A stretch of 39,352 nt of DNA from an uncultured Acidimicrobiaceae bacterium. Lineage in GTDB: Bacteria; Actinomycetota; Acidimicrobiia; Spongiisociales; UBA5794. Within the stretch, counting starts at the first letter, position 1. Each line of letters begins with the position of its first letter. The stretch is taken from the NCBI GenBank assembly GCA_947258375.1, contig CAMYIJ010000022.1, positions 1 through 39,352 on the forward strand, given 5' to 3'. The notes below the pieces were generated by a model, which worked only from the letters and a program-made list of their open reading frames with translations, was not told the origin of the DNA and ran no database searches. Below are positions 22,850 to 30,599 of this stretch, piece after piece. The translations under genes and the position numbers were made by a program.

Positions 22850-25209
22850 ACGCCGTGGCCAGACGCTATCCGATCGCCCTCAACGTGCTCGTCATCGCGG
22901 TGACCATCGTATTTGTGTCTCTGGTGCTGGTTGTGGGCCGGGCGACGGCCGAGCCACGCATCGAGCTGTCCGTCGGTGAGCCGGCGCCGCAGACCTTCAC
23001 TGCTACCAGGGCCGTCGAGGTCGACGACGAAGCCGCGACAGAGAAGCTGCGAGAGGAGGCAGTGCTCAACACGGAGCAACGCTTCTCCATCGATCCGACA
23101 GTGAGTCGTGACGTTCAAACGAACCTCCGGACGCTCCTTGGATTCGTCGAGCTGAACGCGTTCGAAGACCCCGATGAGGGTGCCGACTTCGAGGAACCGG
23201 GCGGGCCGCCGCAGAGTCCCACGACATCGGGTGTGCCGGACGAGGAGACCACAACGACCGCCACTAGCACCACCGTTGCCCCAACCACCGAGGCCCCGAC
23301 CACCGCGGCTCCGAGCACGACGGCGGCACCCGGCGAAGGCGACGAGACCACCACCAGCTCCACGACGACCACCTCGACCGAGCCGCCGACCACGACCACG
23401 ACGCTTCCGTTGCGTGACCTGGAAGCTCAGCTCAATGACATTCTCAAGACGTATCCCTCCTATGCGGACGATCTCACCGTCTTCGTTACGCAGTTCAACC
23501 TCGACGTGGAGCGTCGTGAGAACGGGGAACGCGAGGTATTTCGCGACCTCGAGACCGAAGTGATTGATCTGGCGGCAGCTCAAATGGAACAGGAAATCAA
23601 AGGGGCCGATGTTCCGGACGTCAAAGACCGGCTGCTGACTCAGCTGCCGTTCATCTTCGCTCCGGGGCTGTCTCCCGAGGAGCTCCCGGAGGTGCGCCGC
23701 GCGGTTGCGAACATCGTCGCCGACTCGCTGCTCGCCAACTACTTCCCGGACCCGGAGGCCACCGCCGCCGACCAGGAGGCGAACGCAGCCGCGGTGCCAA
23801 TCGAAAAAGTGCAGTACTTCACCCAGCAGGAAATCGTGGCCGAAGGCGAGAGGGTGACGGCAGTTCAGCTCGAAGCGATCAACGAGCTGGAACTGCTCAT
23901 ACCCGAGCCCACCACCTCGCGCAATGCGATCGTTGCCCTCGGTGGTATGGCGGTGTTGCTGGCCGCTTTCTTCCTGTGGCGGGTGGCTCCCAACCTATGG
24001 TCCCAGCCGCGCCACTTTGCTCTCCTCGGAATCCTGCTCGTGCTGGCCGCGGCCGCCACCCGAATCCCGGAGATCATCGTCACCGAGGACAACACGGCCA
24101 TTGCGTACATCCTCCCGGCCGTGATGTTCGGCTACATGGGAGCGATCCTCTACGACCCGAGAACCGCCTTGCTTCTGGCGATACCGGTCGCCACATTCAC
24201 GGCGATCTCGAGCGCCGACCCGGCGTTGACGATCTTCGCGGCCAGCGCCACGGTGGTGCCGGTGGCATTCGTCTCGGCGGTCTCCAGCCGGCGGCAACTG
24301 CGATTGGCGGTTGGCATGTCGGCTCTCGTCCTGGCGCCGCTGGCAGCCTCGATTGCGTGGCTCTTCGACGACAGCAGCGCCGCTCTCCCCGCGGCAGCTT
24401 TTGCGGTCGTCGGCGGCATCGTCGGTGGACTGGTCGCCCAGGGTTTGCTCTCGTTCCTCGAGAACCTCTTCCGGATGACCACAACGCTGACGCTGCTCGA
24501 CCTCACCGACCGCAACCACCCCGGGCTGAGCCTGCTCGAAGAGAAGGCGCCCGGCACGTTCAACCACTCGATCCTCGTCGGCACCCTCGCCGGCAAGGCG
24601 GCTCGGGCCATCGGTGCCCAGCCCCTGCTTGCCCAGGCGGCCGCCTACTATCACGATCTGGGCAAGACGGAGAACCCCCAGTACTTCATCGAGAACCAGT
24701 TCGGGGTGAGCAACCCGCACGACGAGATCGATCCGGTCGCGTCCGCCGAGATCATCCGGACCCATGTCCTCGAGGGCGAGAGGCTCGCCCGGCAATTGCG
24801 GATTCCGGAAACAGTTGCCGATGGCATTCGTATGCACCACGGCACGGGGCTCATGCGCTACTTCTATCACCAGGCTCTCGAGGGCGACCCGACGGTCGAT
24901 CCGGAGGACTTCCGCCACGCCGGCACCAAGCCGCGGCGCAAGGAGATGGCGATCTTGATGATCTCCGATGCCGTTGAAGGTGCCGCTCGTTCGCTTGCCC
25001 AGCACGAGGACCCGACTGCCGCCAGCATCGTCAAGATGGTCGACTCGGTCGTCGGCGAGAAGCTCGAAGACGGACAGCTCGACGAATCCGATCTGACCTT
25101 CGGCGATCTCACCAAGGTCAAGCAGGCCCTTGTCGATGCCTTGATCGGCTACTACCACACCCGCATTCCGTACCCGGGTTTCCCCGGGGCCGCGGTCGAG
25201 GCCGAATGA
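22846..25209 (+). CDS. pgpH: PgpH-family 7TM-HD phosphodiesterase
   Basis: PgpH proteins are membrane phosphodiesterases that in Firmicutes degrade cyclic di-AMP. Layout: an N-terminal membrane anchor (IALNVLVIAVTIVFVSLVLVV), an extracellular 7TMR-HDED domain, a seven-helix core (about residues 359-540), and a cytoplasmic HD domain. HD residues are H574 in FNHSILVG and H603-D604 in YYHDLGK, with IRMHHGTGLMRYFYH and RKEMAILMISDAVEGAARS following. An unusual low-complexity stretch rich in Thr, Pro and Ala interrupts the extracellular domain at about residues 122-188. The ATG overlaps the phoH stop, and the TGA overlaps the ybeY ATG, so it sits in a translationally coupled block. Confidence 0.9.
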   Translation: MNAVARRYPIALNVLVIAVTIVFVSLVLVVGRATAEPRIELSVGEPAPQTFTATRAVEVDDEAATEKLREEAVLNTEQRFSIDPTVSRDVQTNLRTLLGFVELNAFEDPDEGADFEEPGGPPQSPTTSGVPDEETTTTATSTTVAPTTEAPTTAAPSTTAAPGEGDETTTSSTTTTSTEPPTTTTTLPLRDLEAQLNDILKTYPSYADDLTVFVTQFNLDVERRENGEREVFRDLETEVIDLAAAQMEQEIKGADVPDVKDRLLTQLPFIFAPGLSPEELPEVRRAVANIVADSLLANYFPDPEATAADQEANAAAVPIEKVQYFTQQEIVAEGERVTAVQLEAINELELLIPEPTTSRNAIVALGGMAVLLAAFFLWRVAPNLWSQPRHFALLGILLVLAAAATRIPEIIVTEDNTAIAYILPAVMFGYMGAILYDPRTALLLAIPVATFTAISSADPALTIFAASATVVPVAFVSAVSSRRQLRLAVGMSALVLAPLAASIAWLFDDSSAALPAAAFAVVGGIVGGLVAQGLLSFLENLFRMTTTLTLLDLTDRNHPGLSLLEEKAPGTFNHSILVGTLAGKAARAIGAQPLLAQAAAYYHDLGKTENPQYFIENQFGVSNPHDEIDPVASAEIIRTHVLEGERLARQLRIPETVADGIRMHHGTGLMRYFYHQALEGDPTVDPEDFRHAGTKPRRKEMAILMISDAVEGAARSLAQHEDPTAASIVKMVDSVVGEKLEDGQLDESDLTFGDLTKVKQALVDALIGYYHTRIPYPGFPGAAVEAE

Positions 25210-25685
25210 AGATCGAGTTCCTAGACGACAGGGACGATCCCTCCTTATCGTCCACCGCCGAAGTCGACTCTCTGGAGCGTTTGGCCGCAACGACTCTCGC
25301 GGCCGAAGGCTTCGAGGAGGATGTCGAAGTTGCGATCACGTTTGTCGACGAGGCCCCGATGGCCCAACTCAATACGACGCACCTCGGGAAACCCGGGCCC
25401 ACCGATGTGCTGTCGTTTCCGCTCGAAGACCTAGCTCCGGGGGCGATCGCGGAGGGGCCGGAAGGGGGGCCGCCACGAAACATCGGAGACATCTTCATAT
25501 GCCCGGCGGTGGTGGCCGACAATGCGACAGCCGCGGCAGTATCCTTCGAGGACGAGATGGCGTTGATGGTGGTCCACGGATTGCTGCATCTGCTCGGCTA
25601 CGACCACATAGTTGATAGCGAGGCCGAGCAGATGGAACAACGTGAGAGGGACTTGCTAGCCGCCGTCGGGAGGACGCGCCCGTGA
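25206..25685 (+). CDS. ybeY: Endoribonuclease YbeY
   Basis: YbeY is a single-strand RNase involved in 16S rRNA maturation and ribosome quality control. The zinc motif H3xH5xH is complete: H124, H128 and H134 in HGLLHLLGYDH. The family blocks VAITFVDEAPMAQLNTTH, PTDVLSFPL and NIGDIFICPAVV are present. The 159-residue length is normal. It overlaps pgpH (ATGA) and corC (GTGA). Confidence 0.95.
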   Translation: MKIEFLDDRDDPSLSSTAEVDSLERLAATTLAAEGFEEDVEVAITFVDEAPMAQLNTTHLGKPGPTDVLSFPLEDLAPGAIAEGPEGGPPRNIGDIFICPAVVADNATAAAVSFEDEMALMVVHGLLHLLGYDHIVDSEAEQMEQRERDLLAAVGRTRP

Positions 25686-26848
25686 CGGGAGTTGCCCTCG
25701 CGATCTCCGCATTGATCGTGCTGATCACGGGTCTGTTGCGCGCGGCCGGGGCATCGCTGGTGCGCACCCCCCGCGCCGATGCCGTCCACGACGCTGCCGA
25801 CGGTGACGGGCGGGCCGCCAAGGTGGCCGAGCTTCTCGAAGAGCGACCGCGCATTCAGCCGGCACTTGGCATGATTCACACAGGATTGCTGGTCTCGGCG
25901 GCAATCCCGGCGGCCTGGGCGCTCAGCCGGCTTGCCGGAGGGGTTGCGCTGCTTCTGGCGCTGTTGAGCCTCGGAGTGCTGCTCGTGCTCGTCGGCGATC
26001 TGCTGCCGCGCAGCTTCGGGCGGCGCCGGCCTTCGTCGCTGGCCTACAGCTTTGCCTGGTTGCTCCGGCCTGCCGTCACGCTCGGCCATGCCGCGACCGA
26101 TCTGATCACCGATCTCGATGAAGACATCGTCGAGGATGACGACGCCGACGACGTTCAGGAAAAGGAACTGATCTCGTCGGTGCTCGATTTCACAGACACG
26201 CTGGTGCGCGAGGTGCTGGTGCCCCGCATCGACATGATCACCCTGCATGCGACGGCCACCGCGGGGAGCGCCCTCGATCTGGTGCTGGAGGCGGGCCGAA
26301 GTCGGATTCCGGTGCTGGGCGATGGAATCGACAACATCGAGGGCGTCCTATACGCCCGTGATCTGTTGACGCTGATGGACGAGGACGGCGACGAATCGAC
26401 GCAGGTGCGCGAGTTGATGCGCTCCGCCTACTTCGTTCCGGAGACGAAGCGGGTCTCCGAGCTTCTGCGGGAGATGCAGGCCAGCCAGGTCCACCTCGCC
26501 ATCGTTGTTGACGAGTTCGGCGGCACGGCAGGCCTGGTGACCATCGAGGACCTCCTCGAGGAGCTCGTAGGGGAGATTGCCGACGAGTACGACGATGAGG
26601 CGCCGATGGTGACGACGCTGGGGGAGGGGTCGTACCTCATCGATGCCCGGCTTGGCATCGACGAGCTCGGCCAGCTCATCGGTGCCGAGCTCCCGGATGA
26701 GGAATGGGATACCGTCGGCGGTCTGATCCTGGGATTGGCGGGCCGGGTGCCCAAGGAAGGCGAGACCTTCGAGCTCGAGAAGCATGTCTTCACTGCGGAT
26801 CGGGTGCAGGGGCGCCGCGTTGCTCGGGTGCGGGTTCACAGCAGGTGA
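25682..26848 (+). CDS. corC: CorC/HlyC-family CBS-domain membrane protein
   Basis: Members have an N-terminal membrane domain, a CBS pair and a CorC/HlyC domain, and take part in magnesium or cobalt homeostasis. Here the N-terminal region is hydrophobic (VALAISALIVLITGLLRAAG, TGLLVSAAIPAAWALSR, LLLALLSLGVLLVLVGDLLP). An acidic patch (DLDEDIVEDDDADDVQEKEL) leads into the CBS pair (VREVLVPRIDMITLHAT, GRSRIPVLGDGIDNIEGVLY, RELMRSAYFVPETKRVSELL, LAIVVDEFGGTAGLVTIEDL, LEELVGEIADEYD). The CorC/HlyC domain (DARLGIDELGQLI, DTVGGLILGLAGRVPKEGE) ends the protein. The hydrophobic part is shorter and more divergent than a canonical DUF21. Start and stop both overlap neighbours (GTGA). Confidence 0.92.
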   Translation: MTGVALAISALIVLITGLLRAAGASLVRTPRADAVHDAADGDGRAAKVAELLEERPRIQPALGMIHTGLLVSAAIPAAWALSRLAGGVALLLALLSLGVLLVLVGDLLPRSFGRRRPSSLAYSFAWLLRPAVTLGHAATDLITDLDEDIVEDDDADDVQEKELISSVLDFTDTLVREVLVPRIDMITLHATATAGSALDLVLEAGRSRIPVLGDGIDNIEGVLYARDLLTLMDEDGDESTQVRELMRSAYFVPETKRVSELLREMQASQVHLAIVVDEFGGTAGLVTIEDLLEELVGEIADEYDDEAPMVTTLGEGSYLIDARLGIDELGQLIGAELPDEEWDTVGGLILGLAGRVPKEGETFELEKHVFTADRVQGRRVARVRVHSR

Positions 26849-27717
26849 AGTCGGGATTCATCTCCATCGTGGGGCGGCCCAACGTCGGCAAGTCAACGCT
26901 CGTCAACTGCCTCGTCGGGGAGAAGGTTGCGATCACTTCGTCTCGTCCCCAGACCACCCGCAACACGATCCGCGGAGTACTAACGCGGGGCGAATCGCAA
27001 TTCGTCTTCGTCGACACGCCGGGCCTGCACAAGCCGAAGACGGCGCTCGGGGAACGCCTCAACAAGCTAGTCTACGGGTCGCTGGCCGAAGCCGATGCCG
27101 TGCTCTTCGTCCTCGATGCGCGCGCCCCGGTGGGTCCGGGGGACCGGCTGATCGCCGAGCGTCTCGGACAGGCCAAGGCGCCCGTCGTTGTTGCCGTCAA
27201 CAAGGTCGACATCGCCAAGCCGGATCAGATCGGAGTCCAGCTGGCGGAGGCGTCGGTCTGGGATTTCGCTGCCTACGTCCCGATCTCGGCGCGTACCGGA
27301 GATGGTGTCGACACGCTGCTGTCCGAGCTGGAGCCGCTCCTACCCGAGGGTCACTTCTTCTTTCCGCCGGATGCCGCTTCCGACCAGCCGGAGGCACTGT
27401 TTGCCGCCGAGCTCGTCCGTGAGAAGTACCTCTCCCGCCTCCGCGAGGAGCTGCCGCACAGCCTGGCCGTTGTCGTGAACGACATAGAGACACGCGACGA
27501 CGGCCTCGTACATGTCGCGGCGATCATCTATGTCGAACGGTCATCGCAGAAGGGCATGGTCATCGGCAAGGGCGGCGCGATGCTCTCGGCCGTTGGTACC
27601 GAGGCCCGGGCCGATCTGGAACGCCTTTTCGGAGCCAAGGTCTTTCTCGAACTGCGCGTGAAGGTCGAGAAGGATTGGCAACGGCGCGACCCGGTGCTGG
27701 ATCGCCTCGGGTTCTGA
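26845..27717 (+). CDS. era: GTPase Era
   Basis: Era is an essential GTPase that binds the 3' end of 16S rRNA and assists 30S assembly. G1 is GRPNVGKS (residues 10-17), switch I TSSRPQTTRN, G3 DTPGLHKP, G4 NKVD, and G5 ISARTGDGVDTL. The KH domain is complete (YVERSSQKGMVIGKGGAMLS, FLELRVKVEKDWQRRD). From GTG 26845, which overlaps the corC stop as GTGA, the protein is 290 residues, the normal size; a longer frame upstream runs inside corC and is not used. It closes the phoH-era block. Confidence 0.96.
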   Translation: MKSGFISIVGRPNVGKSTLVNCLVGEKVAITSSRPQTTRNTIRGVLTRGESQFVFVDTPGLHKPKTALGERLNKLVYGSLAEADAVLFVLDARAPVGPGDRLIAERLGQAKAPVVVAVNKVDIAKPDQIGVQLAEASVWDFAAYVPISARTGDGVDTLLSELEPLLPEGHFFFPPDAASDQPEALFAAELVREKYLSRLREELPHSLAVVVNDIETRDDGLVHVAAIIYVERSSQKGMVIGKGGAMLSAVGTEARADLERLFGAKVFLELRVKVEKDWQRRDPVLDRLGF

Positions 27718-27747
27718 ATTCGAGCCGTGCGGGCCCTCTACGCGATT

Positions 27748-27799
27748 CGTTCTTGCGTACAAACCACCGCCATATATGGCGCGCAGCTACGCAAGAACG
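27748..27799. repeat. Nested inverted repeat between convergent genes
   Basis: CGTTCTTGCGTA (27748-27759) is repeated perfectly inverted at 27788-27799. The 28-base spacer holds the 12-base palindrome GCCATATATGGC (27769-27780). The direct repeat GAGCCGTGC occurs at 27722-27730 and 27800-27808. There is no T run, but the position between the ends of era and the toroid gene fits a bidirectional terminator. Confidence 0.7.
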
Positions 27800-27814
27800 G
27801 AGCCGTGCCGGCTC

Positions 27815-28840
27815 TCACCCTGCCGCCGCCAGCACCTCGCAGGCCCGCAACGTGACCCATTTGGAAGGCTCGCCCTGTTTCTCGATGGCTACCGTTGTCT
27901 TGCGGCTGTACGCGTGACGGTTACGCCACCTTCCGTGCTCGTCTTGCTGGCTCAGCAGCCAGGAGAGTGCCGGCTCGAGCCTGGTATCCCGGCCGTGCCC
28001 CAGCTCGGTCAGCACCTCCAGCACTTGCAGCACGTCGGCCGAGTACCCGGAGGGAAACCCCATCTTGAACCACAGCTTGGATGGTTGAGTATCGCCTTCC
28101 GGCATCGGGTAGTCGGCAACGCTCGGATCTGTTGAGAACAGGAAGTCGACGCCGACCGCGATGGCCTTCTTGACCAGCGCAGTCCGGCGGCGCGGCGGGA
28201 TTGCCGCCAGGCCCCGCATCGCCTTCACTGCGCCCCACGCGCACGGCCGGCCATCGTTGACGCCACACTGGAAGCCGGGCCCGCTCGTCCGCGATTTGTA
28301 CCAGCGTTCCATGCCCTCACCGGTAATCGCCCGGGCCTCCCACTCAACGGCGGCCTTGACTCGCGGGTCGTCGTAGTAACCAAACCGGATCAGTGTCCGC
28401 AGCAGGTTCCCATTCAGACAGTGCAGCACCGCTGACGGAGGAGGAGGACGTTCGATGTGCGAGCCGGAGCACCCTAGACCGCCGACGGCCGTCGGTGTGG
28501 CTCTGAGCACGTATTCCGCAGCCGCCCGCACCTGCTCGTGCGCGGGATCGGCACCGAGCTGCTCGAGGAACATGAAGTTCCACACGGTGCCGGAGTACTT
28601 CGGGGCGTAGCCCGGTCCCGGCTTCACCCACCACCCGGCCGGGTCTTGGGCTTTGAGGATCGACTTGATCGGATCGACGCGCATCGCGTGGTCGCGGGCG
28701 GCGACGACATCCGGGTCAGAGACGGGCCGCCGCTCCAGTCGGACGAGGGCGGCGGCCCGAACCGCGGGCGTTGACTCGTCGAGCAGCCAGGGCCGCGGGT
28801 CGGCGTTCAATAACTCCAGCCAGGTATCGCGCTTCGCCAT
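27815..28840 (-). CDS. Alpha/alpha-toroid (terpenoid cyclase/prenyltransferase-fold) protein
   Basis: A 341-residue soluble protein resembling the terpenoid cyclase/prenyltransferase toroid fold. Such proteins in Actinobacteria and Chloroflexi are often labelled 'nitrogen fixation protein NifH' or 'prenyltransferase' without proof. Repeated helix-pair units are visible: DPAGWWVKPGPGYAPKYSGT, VWNFMFLEQLGADP, HCLNGNLLRTLIRFGYYDDP, PCAWGAVKAMRGLAAIPP, LWFKMGFPSGYSADVLQVLE and PALSWLLSQQDEHGRW. There is no signal peptide or membrane helix, and no DxDD or QW motif of squalene cyclases, so catalysis is doubtful. A TAATCT box exactly 6 bases before the ATG suggests a leaderless mRNA. It is divergent from the MDR gene with 46 bases between. 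Confidence 0.75.
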   Translation of the reverse strand: MAKRDTWLELLNADPRPWLLDESTPAVRAAALVRLERRPVSDPDVVAARDHAMRVDPIKSILKAQDPAGWWVKPGPGYAPKYSGTVWNFMFLEQLGADPAHEQVRAAAEYVLRATPTAVGGLGCSGSHIERPPPPSAVLHCLNGNLLRTLIRFGYYDDPRVKAAVEWEARAITGEGMERWYKSRTSGPGFQCGVNDGRPCAWGAVKAMRGLAAIPPRRRTALVKKAIAVGVDFLFSTDPSVADYPMPEGDTQPSKLWFKMGFPSGYSADVLQVLEVLTELGHGRDTRLEPALSWLLSQQDEHGRWRNRHAYSRKTTVAIEKQGEPSKWVTLRACEVLAAAG

Positions 28841-28846
28841 GACTCC

Positions 28847-28852
28847 AGATTA
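28847..28852 (-). promoter_or_regulatory. Predicted -10 box of the toroid-protein gene
   Basis: Minus-strand TAATCT (TANNNT) is followed by GGAGTC and the ATG at 28840. The GGAG is too close to act as a normal ribosome site, so a leaderless start is more likely. Confidence 0.45.
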
Positions 28853-28886
28853 TCCTCCCTTTCCCCAACCCAGGAGCCGAACTGCA

Positions 28887-29924
28887 ATGGCCGACACGAT
28901 GAAGGCGCTTATTCTCCGCGGTGACGGTTATGCCACCGAGCGTCCCGACGACACGGTGTTGTCCGCCATGGAACCGTTCATTCAACTGGGAGACCTGCCC
29001 GTGCCCGAGCCGGGCGAAGGGCAAGTCCGCATAAGGGTGGCTCTGGCGTCGGTCAACCCTTCCGATGAAATGTTCATCCAGGGCTTGTACGGCCAGCCGC
29101 GCATCAAGGGCAATGCCGCCGGCTTCGAAGGCGTCGGTGAAGTGGTTGCCTCGGGGGGCGGTTCGCTCGCCGATGGCTACCTTGGCAAGCGGGTAGCTTT
29201 CGTCGCCGGGGCCGGTGCTCCCGGCACCTGGAGCGAGTACTCGATAGCCGATGCTGCCGGCTGCATACCGCTGATCGACGGCGTGCGCGATGAGGACGGT
29301 GCTGCGATGATCGTCAACCCGCTCACTGCCCTCGCCATGTTCGACATCGTCAAGCAGGAGGAGGCCCGGGCCTTCATCGTCTCGGCCGGAGCCAGCCAGC
29401 TCTCAAAACTGATGATCGGCGCCGCGGCAGATGAGGATTACCAACCAATCGCTATCGTCCGTCGCGACAGCCAGATCGAGCCCCTCAAGAGCCTTGGGGC
29501 CGCCCACGTGCTCAACAGCGAGGCCGCCGATTTCGAAGAGCAGCTCAGTGCCGTGCTCCGCGAGGAGAAGCCGCGTGTCTTCCTCGATGCTGTCGCCAAT
29601 CAGGTCAGCGCCAGGATCTTCAATGCGATGGGACGGCGGGCCCGCTGGATCGTCTACGGCAAGCTCGATACCGAGGTCCCCCAGTTGCTCGAACCCGGCC
29701 AGCTCATTTTCATGATGAAGCAGATCGAAGGCTTCTGGCTGGTCCGCTGGATGCAAGAGACACCAACGGCCGACAAGATGGCAGCCATCGAAGCCGCGCA
29801 GAAGCGCTTCGCCGGCGGCGAATGGAAGACCGATGTGACGGCCGTCCTGTCACTCGAGGAAGCGATGACCCGATTGCCGACCGAACTGGCCAAACCCAAC
29901 GGCAAGGTGTTCCTCAGACCCTGA
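28887..29924 (+). CDS. Zinc-independent MDR-family oxidoreductase (enoyl/quinone reductase type)
   Basis: A 345-residue medium-chain dehydrogenase/reductase. The GroES-like N-terminal half contains GQVRIRVALASVNPSDEMFI and GNAAGFEGVGEVVASGGG. The nucleotide-binding half contains VNPLTALAMFDIV, AFIVSAGASQLSKLMI, LKSLGAAHVLNS and RVFLDAVANQ. Zinc ligands are lacking, which points to the quinone oxidoreductase or 2-enoyl-thioester reductase branch using NADPH. The ATG follows AGGAG; a longer open frame upstream overlaps the divergent toroid gene and is not used. The substrate is unknown. Confidence 0.85.
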   Translation: MADTMKALILRGDGYATERPDDTVLSAMEPFIQLGDLPVPEPGEGQVRIRVALASVNPSDEMFIQGLYGQPRIKGNAAGFEGVGEVVASGGGSLADGYLGKRVAFVAGAGAPGTWSEYSIADAAGCIPLIDGVRDEDGAAMIVNPLTALAMFDIVKQEEARAFIVSAGASQLSKLMIGAAADEDYQPIAIVRRDSQIEPLKSLGAAHVLNSEAADFEEQLSAVLREEKPRVFLDAVANQVSARIFNAMGRRARWIVYGKLDTEVPQLLEPGQLIFMMKQIEGFWLVRWMQETPTADKMAAIEAAQKRFAGGEWKTDVTAVLSLEEAMTRLPTELAKPNGKVFLRP

Positions 29925-29942
29925 GCCAGTCCATCGCAGGCC

Positions 29943-30599
29943 TCAGGGCTCGACGAGGCCTTCGCGGATGGCGAAGCGGGCGAGATCGACTCGGTCATGG
30001 ATGGCCAGCTTGTCCATCAGATGCATGATGTGGTGCTGAACCGTCTTGATGCTGATGCCGGCGCGGGCGGCGATCTGCTTCTGCTGGAGACCCTGGGCCA
30101 CGTAGCGTAGGACCTCACGCTCTCTTTCCGTTAGCAGTTCCATTCTTGCGTGCCGGCCGGAGAGCCGGGCACCGGATTCGCCAATGACCATGCGGTTGAT
30201 GATCTCGGGCGAGAAGCTCGTGGCACCTCCAACGGCCTTGCGAATGCTCGTGACCAGGACCTCCGGCGGCTCGGTCTTCGTCAGGTAGCCACTTGCCTCT
30301 ACCGCCAACGCGTCTTCGATGTAGTGATCATGGACGAAGGCGCTGAGGAAGATCACCCGAGTCTCCGGTGACGTCCGCTGGAGCGAGCGGGTCACCTCGA
30401 AGATGCACTTGCCCGGGATGTCGATGTCCAGCACCGCAACGTCGGGCCGCATCGATTGGCACATGGCCTCTGCCGCTTCTCCCGAGCCGACGTCGGCCAC
30501 GACGCGCATACCTTCGGCGGTCAAGGTCATCCGAAGCATGTCGCGCAGGAGAGCGTGGTCATCGGCCAGCAGGACGGTGATCGGCTCAGACACGCTCAT
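29943..30599 (-). CDS. LuxR/NarL-family response regulator
   Basis: A 218-residue two-component regulator. The receiver domain (residues 7-125) has the acid pair D13-D14 in LLADDH, the phospho-acceptor D58 in VLDIDIPG, and the lysine in GYLTKTEPPE. The C-terminal GerE helix-turn-helix reads LLTEREREVLRYVAQGLQQK, IAARAGISIKTVQHHIMHL and MDKLAIHDRVDLARFA. Its start lies inside the 3' end of the histidine kinase gene (14-base overlap), so the pair is co-translated and almost certainly cognate. The target genes are not evident; the divergent M23-LVIVD gene is one candidate. Confidence 0.93.
   Translation of the reverse strand: MSVSEPITVLLADDHALLRDMLRMTLTAEGMRVVADVGSGEAAEAMCQSMRPDVAVLDIDIPGKCIFEVTRSLQRTSPETRVIFLSAFVHDHYIEDALAVEASGYLTKTEPPEVLVTSIRKAVGGATSFSPEIINRMVIGESGARLSGRHARMELLTEREREVLRYVAQGLQQKQIAARAGISIKTVQHHIMHLMDKLAIHDRVDLARFAIREGLVEP

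Noticed and set aside
23115..23399. Minus-strand Val-rich open frame
   Set aside because: It is simply the reverse reading of the Thr-rich codons in the PgpH linker.
23212..23409. Possible CRISPR or tandem repeat array
   Set aside because: The repeated ACC/ACG pattern encodes a Thr/Pro linker. There are no regular repeat-spacer units, and none elsewhere in the window.
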